Source: Ostrinia nubilalis (lineage: Eukaryota; Arthropoda; Insecta; Lepidoptera; Crambidae). From it: DNA of 64,000 nucleotides. The notes beneath the pieces are model-generated. The model had not been told where the DNA came from and ran no database searches. It saw nothing but the letters and a program-made list of their open reading frames with translations. This document shows, one piece after another, positions 58,801 through 64,000 of the stretch. The stretch is taken from assembly GCF_963855985.1 (NCBI RefSeq), contig NC_087116.1, forward strand, positions 6,225,001 through 6,289,000. The letters are read 5' to 3'. A program made the translations under genes and the position numbers. Numbering within the stretch: position 1 is the stretch's first letter; the number at the start of each line of letters is the position of its first letter.

Positions 58801-61800
58801 ATTCGAATCCACTATGGAGGAGGTCTTAAAAAAGGTATTTAAATCAAATAAGAGAGTAGTTGTATGTGGAGATTTTAATATAGATTTATTAGATAATACT
58901 CAATATAAAATAAGATTCTTAAACCTTTTTAAATCTTTTAATTTATCACATCTTTTCAATGAGCCTACTAGAATCACTCCAACATCAGCTACTTGCTTAG
59001 ATAACATTTTTTGTAACTGTGATATTCAAAGTAAATCAATAATTAATTGCCTTAGTTCAGATCATAGTGGACAATTGGCCACATTTGAACACCATCATGT
59101 CCCTAGTACAGTGGATGTTGTTTGTAGGCCAATAACAACTAACCGAATTGACAAATTTAAGAAAAATATTTGTGATGGTATTGATAAACTTATATTAGAT
59201 GACAATAATGTCGATCAAATTTATGAGGATCTATTCAGTGTTGTGAGTGAGGAATTCAAAACCACATTCCCACAGAAAAAGATCCGAATAAATTCTGTTA
59301 AATGTAAATTTGATGACTGGGCTACAACTGGCATTCACAAGAGTAGAAATAAAATGTATGAATTATATAGTCTTAAAGCCGATACGCAAGATCTGAGTGT
59401 TATAGAATATGTTAAAAATTACTCAAAAATATTTAAAAAGGTTTGTTTGGCTGCTAAATCAAATCATCTTCGAAACATGATTTTAAATTCTAATAATAAA
59501 GCTAAGGCTACGTGGAACATAATAAATAAACAAACATGTAAAAATAAATCGAAGGATAACACTTTTTCACTGAAAATCGGAAACGAAATTATAAATTCCG
59601 ATACAGAAGTTGCAACCACATTTGAGACATTCTTCTCCAATATTGCGTCTGAAACAACTAAAGAACTGAATTCATCACCAGTTCTTGCAGAGTCTCTTTT
59701 AAAATCTAATGTCACCGAGTGCCAGTGTCTGCTCCAGTTCAGGCATATAGATTGTAATACAATAATTAAAACCTTTAGAGAATTAAATATGAAAAAAACT
59801 GAGGACCTTTGGGGAATCTCCGTCAGTATAATTGGAACAATTATTGACACCATAGCTCCTCACCTTGCATTCATTTTTAATACATGTATTGATCAAGGTT
59901 GCTTTCCTAGCTTAATGAAGTTAAGTAAAATAATTCCATTGTTCAAGGCTGGTGACAAATGTGACCCCTCTAATTTTCGACCGATTTCTATTCTACCAGT
60001 ACTTAGCAAAATTTTCGAGAAAATTATTTTCCACCAACTTCTATCTCACTTCATTTTTAACAAATTATTACACAATAAGCAATTTGGTTTTACGAAAGGT
60101 AGAAGTACTACTGACGCTGGGGTAGCACTATTGAAACACGTCTTTGATGCTTGGGAGAGTAAAAAGGACGCTGTTGGTATTTTCTGTGATCTTTCAAAAG
60201 CGTTTGATTGTGTAGACCACCAAACCTTACTAAACAAATTGCGACATTATGGTGTTTCGAATAAGTCACTTGATCTGCTGAACTCGTATCTCACAGGCAG
60301 AAAACAAAAAGTTTGTATTAACGGAACTGAGTCTTCTGGAGCACCTCTTACTATGGGTGTGCCGCAGGGATCAATATTGGGACCTTTGCTATTTCTTATT
60401 TACATTAATGACCTTCCTTACTTTGTAAAAGATCTGTGTGATATTGTGTTATTTGCTGATGACACATCTCTCATTTTCAAAGTTGATAGAGGTAAAGTAA
60501 ATTTTGACGATATTAATAACACACTCTCACAGGTTCTACATTGGTTCACTGTTAACAACTTATTGTTAAATGCAAACAAAACTAAGTGCATTAAATTTAC
60601 CTTACCTAATGTGAGGCAGGTTTCCACGCAATTAATGGTGAAGAATGAACCATTAAATAGCATAAATTCCACAACATTCCTGGGAATCACTTTAGATGCT
60701 AAACTTCAATGGGGTCCTCATATTGAAACTTTGTCAAAAAGGCTCAGTTCGGCTGCTTTTGCAGTGAGAAAGATAAGGCAATTAACTGACATTGAAACGG
60801 CAAGGCTAGTATATTTTAGCTATTTTCATAGTATAATGTCATACGGCATATTGTTGTGGGGCTCAGCCGCGGACATTGAAACTGTGTTTGTTCTGCAGAA
60901 GAGAGCAGTGCGGGCCATTTATAACCTTGGACCCCGATTTTCCTTGAAAGATTTTTTTAAGGAAATAAACATACTGACAGTAGCTTCACAGTTCATTTAT
61001 GAAAACCTTTTATATGTCCGCAAAAATATAGAGCAATTCACGAAAAAGAGCGATTTGCATAACTTTAATACAAGAAACAAAAATAAACTTGCCGTTCCAA
61101 ATTTCAGATTGCATAAGATTGGTAATTCATTTATGGGAAAATGTATTAAATTCTTTAATAAATTACCACAAACTGTTGTAGAACTACCCATTCATAAATT
61201 CAAAGCACATATTAAAAGTACCTTAATGAAAAAGGGCTACTATAAAGTCGATGATTATTTAAAAGATAAAAATGTTTGGGATGCGTAACTGCCTAGCTCG
61301 CATAAATATTTTTAACTTTGTACATTTTAAAGCATGTAAACCTTTGAAAAAGAGGCTGACAATAGTGACTGAGTTTCTTGCGCTGCTTCTTCTCAGCACT
61401 GGCCCATTTATTGTCCTGAAGCAGTGGTAGGGTTAATACTGGGACGTGTAAAAGTGCTTTTTTTAAGCCTATTTACAGAAATAAATGAGTTTTAATGAGT
61501 TTTTAATGAGTTTTGATAATGTCCAAAAAACCGAGATTTTAACTAATATTACTGGATTTTTCTTTAGTTATAAAACACTGTTTTCACCATAGTTTCTTCA
61601 CCTAAAACCAGTTTTAAAGTATTTTTTTTACATAAAATCAGTTGAGCAAGCAAGTGTAACATACCTTTTTGTTTGAAACTAGTTGCCTGTATCTTTAAGT
61701 GCATGAAAACTATAGTTTTCTAAAGTTGAGACTTCCTTTAAAGGCAGCAAAGTTTTTAAGAAGCTAGTTACAATAGTTCCTATAGGTTGAATATTAACGA

Positions 61801-61953
61801 ATAATAAACTTTTCTCTACAGTATGTACAAAACAACAAGGCTGCTGACAATGATTGGTTCCGCCTTGAATCCGACAAGACGGGCACACGGTGGTTCGGAA
61901 AATGCTGGTTCGTTCATAACCTGTTAAAGTACGAGTTCGACCTTGAATTTGAC
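55816..61953 (+). CDS. UFC1: UFM1-conjugating enzyme, exons 1-2 (partial)
   Basis: UFC1 is the E2 enzyme that carries UFM1 from UBA5 to the UFL1 ligase complex. Exon 1 (55816-55938) begins in a good start context and encodes [20 protein letters not shown] and on to KEEYQALIK. Exon 2 (61822-61953) encodes [19 protein letters not shown], then [19 protein letters not shown] and LEFD, both in phase 0. Together they give 85 of about 165 residues. The exons with the active-site Cys are not in the window and should lie beyond 64000. Intron 1 is enlarged by a LINE. Confidence 0.95.
56913..58424 (+). CDS. LINE ORF1 protein: coiled coil plus SGNH-esterase-like domain, 503 aa
   Basis: Residues 1-130 form a strong coiled coil ([20 protein letters not shown] onward). 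After a linker the part from about 305 ([46 protein letters not shown]) follows the block order of SGNH esterases known from CR1-type ORF1 proteins. The GDS serine appears replaced (F-S-D-R-L-G) and D-x-x-H is not intact, so it may be inactive. It is expected to bind RNA and help form the particle. Uninterrupted. Confidence 0.75.
   Translation: MLTRRAAAQAIELKLRRALEELKQSQESCNQLIREREESEEEITHTIRKNTELKQELAELHVRLQEVTEHRDELLHTISTFDQCSNIFEQTLMRNNELEAELRDANKTILHFEEERKQQEFTHTLNLYEELIGSPGGRAVLPDLNVSCDTKSFENVSRPLTFSSRNKLKKYVKINRFISKTKKLIKGQEQFHKSILLRKKNLDLVDSLEIYHSKLVESRSTHNLDVERLQAEITNLHDSLASITAKYNSAREQINEHILAANNLLDLGNPTTDFKSLPNITMQSQQQTDGGLRPSMPSMSSKTGLLNVHKSSNVVLFSDRLGVGYGPILNKKLDCKIINNCMPDASYCQLMNGIKNSKQLHSNSILIIMLGNSQNINRKNILHNFSMLASLNIHKIIMCALPYCKNGSSETNESIHLLNTLLFNLTVRHSDKFVYFDTNKFINNKFIMTGSSLHLPQSIKLKLATLLAYNINCVINTKQVNSTFDIISRNTNTNISVTTSDLN
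58415..61288 (+). CDS. LINE ORF2 protein: AP-endonuclease and reverse transcriptase
   Basis: The frame is open from 58415, overlapping the end of ORF1. The endonuclease start (IVHQNLQGL) and E (CLTEHWL) lie near the front, with [11 protein letters not shown] and [11 protein letters not shown] later, so the active site looks complete. RT motifs: [29 protein letters not shown] and [11 protein letters not shown]. It ends [16 protein letters not shown]. There is no ATG before the endonuclease N-terminus, so translation probably depends on reinitiation at the ORF1 stop or a frameshift. It is over 950 aa with no break. Confidence 0.9.
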   Translation, partial: FKLRGTTTDRSIKGFNIVHQNLQGLAGKELELELFLKKYDVHVLCLTEHWLKNYELMFHIGNYKVCSSFTRESAIRGGSLILLNNQFKYKERKDIVSLSVERTIELACAELEQYIIVSVYKPPSANYQLFESTMEEVLKKVFKSNKRVVVCGDFNIDLLDNTQYKIRFLNLFKSFNLSHLFNEPTRITPTSATCLDNIFCNCDIQSKSIINCLSSDHSGQLATFEHHHVPSTVDVVCRPITTNRIDKFKKNICDGIDKLILDDNNVDQIYEDLFSVVSEEFKTTFPQKKIRINSVKCKFDDWATTGIHKSRNKMYELYSLKADTQDLSVIEYVKNYSKIFKKVCLAAKSNHLRNMILNSNNKAKATWNIINKQTCKNKSKDNTFSLKIGNEIINSDTEVATTFETFFSNIASETTKELNSSPVLAESLLKSNVTECQCLLQFRHIDCNTIIKTFRELNMKKTEDLWGISVSIIGTIIDTIAPHLAFIFNTCIDQGCFPSLMKLSKIIPLFKAGDKCDPSNFRPISILPVLSKIFEKIIFHQLLSHFIFNKLLHNKQFGFTKGRSTTDAGVALLKHVFDAWESKKDAVGIFCDLSKAFDCVDHQTLLNKLRHYGVSNKSLDLLNSYLTGRKQKVCINGTESSGAPLTMGVPQGSILGPLLFLIYINDLPYFVKDLCDIVLFADDTSLIFKVDRGKVNFDDINNTLSQVLHWFTVNNLLLNANKTKCIKFTLPNVRQVSTQLMVKNEPLNSINSTTFLGITLDAKLQWGPHIETLSKRLSSAAFAVRKIRQLTDIETARLVYFSYFHSIMSYGILLWGSAADIETVFVLQKRAVRAIYNLGPRFSLKDFFKEINILTVASQFIYENLLYVRKNIEQFTKKSDLHNFNTRNKNKLAVPNFRLHKIGNSFMGKCIKFFNKLPQTVVELPIHKFKAHIKSTLMKKGYYKVDDYLKDKNVWDA

Positions 61954-61973
61954 GTGAGTATATTTGTGGAAAC

Positions 61974-62344
61974 CACAAACATTATTTTAATTTTCTTCTG
62001 TTGTGTGGGTTATTAACTCAAAATCAAAATACCTACAAATCAAATAAAACTTCTATTAACAAAACTGGGAACAAATACGTTTAGCGTTAGTTTCTGGGGT
62101 CATTAGGATTAAGTCATCACGCTATTTTTTAGAAATCGTCAAATTTTTCTCTCGTGCTGAAAGGGTTAAGACTGACTATACAACTTCTTGATTTTTCTAT
62201 GACGTTTTTGGATTCTATCAGGCGAATTCACATCACTTTGTATTTGTTCCCAGTTTTGTTAATAGAAGTTTTATTTGATTTGTAGGTATTTTGATTTTGA
62301 GTTAATAACCCACACAACAGAAGAAAATTAAAATAATGTTTGTG
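61974..62344. repeat. Perfect 105-bp inverted repeat after UFC1 exon 2
   Basis: The arms 61974-62078 and 62240-62344 are identical as far as I can read, separated by 161 bases. The left arm begins CACAAACATTATTTTAATTT, 21 bases after the exon. It could be a young MITE or a foldback. The spacer contains no gene. Confidence 0.85.
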
Positions 62345-64000
62345 ATTAAGTAAATAGAGAAAAATAGCGAAAAAATTTAGGGGGTGACTTTAACCCCCTT
62401 AACCCCCCCGCACGATCGTATCAATCCGTCACGAACCTATGAATAGCTATTTCATTACAATTACAATTTAAACTAATTAAAAAAAGACATTTTAGATGAC
62501 AATGTAAGGAACTTTATTATTCTTCATAAAGACATGATATCGTAATTAGATACTAATTTCTGCAAAAAAAATCAAAAATAGCTCATGGCCCTAACCTAGA
62601 ACTCTATCAAAACCTGAATTTTGGGGGTAGTAGCATCTTAAAATTGAACATGTGCATTCGTTTTTAGTAATAACTTATTTTTTTTTGAATCCCAGATGTC
62701 GAGGCTATTATTCAATAACACATGGGGTTAGATATTTTCATAAAAGGGATCATTTTGGTTTATCTATTGGTACTAGAATCCTGGTATCCTCTCGATATTT
62801 TCACTGGTGGCTGTATTTTCTACAGCGGATTTGTACTATTTGGTGGTTTTGTGTCTCGGAGACATTCTTGAGTTTATTCTAGAGTAAATCTGATGTTCAG
62901 GCCTTTAAAAGATTCGAAAGGTTTCCATTACTTGCATTACCAAAAATTCAAACATCGTCCCGACATGCACGCTCGTGCTGTAGAACTTTAGGAGTACCTG
63001 GTACTCGGCTACATCTAACTTTTTATAAAATTAAAGCGAATTATATTTTTTAAGGATATAATTTAAATAAATACGCACAAAATTCATTGAAATCCACAAA
63101 AGAAGTAATTTAAATAAATTAATACTTTTCACGCCTCCCGTAGTCAGGTACACGTCCATCTTTGTCACTCAACACAGCACCGACTGAACGCCATTGAAAG
63201 TTTTTGTATGAAAAATAGCAAATATATCGAACCGTACGATCGATCGGAAGCGTCTTGGCGCGGTAAAATTGATTTACCAATTCACTAGATTTTTTCAAAG
63301 TCGAACGCACTTTCGTATTATTCTGTGCTGAAAGGGATAAGCATAACGTTATTATCACACATATTATTATAACAAGACAATACAAAGGTTAGATTTAAAA
63401 GAAAGAAAGAAAAGCGTGATAATAGGGCGTCCGCTCAGTTTAAGTTGGGACACCTTAATATAGGATGTAGCTCAAGTCATCTCTGAATTTTACGCCACAT
63501 TGTTAAACCGTGGTTATACCGTTATTAATTTTCAAAGTGTTTTTATTGTGCAATCACAGGTACATAAATTAGAGTGTAGTGTGTTATGTCTATACTAATA
63601 ATATGTAATTGACTCTTCTAATAATTCTACTTGAAATTCAGATCAGCGCTAAAATCATATTATTACCTACTATCGGCCGTCCGCGACTTCGTACGCGTGG
63701 ACCCCGTTTTCCCCCTTAGGGGTTGAATTTTGCAAAATCCCGTCTTAGTGAGCACCTACGTTCTAAAAGGATCCCCATGCAAAATTTGAGACTCCTAGCA
63801 CTTGTAGTTTCTGAGATTTAGTGATGAGTGAGTGAGTCAGTGACTTTTCGCCTTTATTAGTCTATTATATGTTATACTAGCGGCCGCCCGCGACTTCGTA
63901 CGCGTGGATCCCGTTTTACCCCCTTCATCTATCTTACGCGGTTTAGATTTTTTTCATACAAATGTTTTTCCCGCTAACTCCCGTTCCCGTGGGAATTTTG
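62345..64000. other. UFC1 intron 2 with Helitron-like ends; no exon found
   Basis: No UFC1 exon 3 is visible. 63669-63870 and 63880-64000 are inverted copies of the Helitron-like family (GCGGCCGCCCGCGACTTCGT, CGTGGATCCCGTTTTA). A minus-strand open frame at 63119-63385 lacks an ATG. Confidence 0.5.

Larger units (their letters stand above)
56200..61510 (+). mobile_element. Full-length non-LTR retrotransposon (CR1/L2/Daphne-like) in UFC1 intron 1
   Basis: Two long ORFs with intact endonuclease and reverse transcriptase are followed by a 3' UTR that is also found as truncated copies elsewhere in the window. The end has AATGAGTTTTAATGAGTTTT repeats rather than poly(A). The 5' limit is uncertain (somewhere between 56000 and 56900), and I could not identify target duplications. 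Clade assignment is by general likeness only. Confidence 0.8.

Noticed and set aside
63119..63385. Minus-strand secreted-peptide-like ORF (hydrophobic start, 88 codons)
   Set aside because: There is no ATG at the start in frame; the frame starts from TTG. An acceptor-like CCCTTTCAG lies inside, so an exon is possible but unsupported.

Overview
The window is eukaryotic nuclear DNA, almost certainly from a moth or butterfly. It holds intron-rich genes with GT-AG junctions, tRNA-headed and LINE-derived repeats with (GAT)n tails of a kind common in Lepidoptera, Helitron-like elements ending in CTAGT, and dense palindromic MITEs. I assembled three host genes by hand by matching splice sites and phase.

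(1) Minus strand, 44854 down to 413: a 24-exon gene whose exons sum to 3354 nt (1117 aa). I do not recognise it. It has a Lys/Asp-rich N-terminus and three related modules, two of which carry an F-D-P-H signature reminiscent of papain-fold (C76-like) domains. (2) Plus strand, 47050-55524: a complete 13-exon fatty acyl-CoA reductase of 520 aa. (3) Plus strand from 55816: the first two exons of UFC1, the UFM1-conjugating enzyme. The gene continues beyond the window, and a full-length two-ORF LINE sits in its first intron.

The most striking object is an 18.5-kb Polinton/Maverick, a virus-like self-synthesising transposon, at 3923-22411 in intron 20 of gene 1. It inserted into the (GAT)n tail of a SINE and is flanked by a 6-bp GATGAT duplication. 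It carries a minus-strand spliced gene, a plus-strand gene whose start codon is split by an intron, a protein-primed family-B DNA polymerase, a packaging ATPase, a conserved structural-region protein, a fibre-like coiled-coil protein, an RVE integrase with chromodomain, a phospholipase-A2-domain protein, an adenovirus-type cysteine protease, a penton-like minor capsid protein, a 48-aa protein, a double-jelly-roll major capsid protein and a 162-aa protein. The capsid cluster is tightly packed with 4-nt ATGA overlaps and looks intact. Three genes are broken: PolB by a frame change in an A/T tract, the structural-region gene by a single-base frameshift, and the ATPase by a 3.6-kb P-superfamily-like insertion carrying trapped THAP-domain exons. 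The copy is therefore defective but fairly young.

The remaining sequence (introns and the 44855-47049 intergenic stretch) is mostly nested repeats: Helitron-like elements, several MITE families, LINE 3' ends, a 1.9-kb foldback with about 0.8-kb arms, and minisatellites. Two tandem arrays have duplicated the 3' splice acceptors of the adjacent exons, and parts of two exons of gene 1 exist as duplicated, decayed copies.
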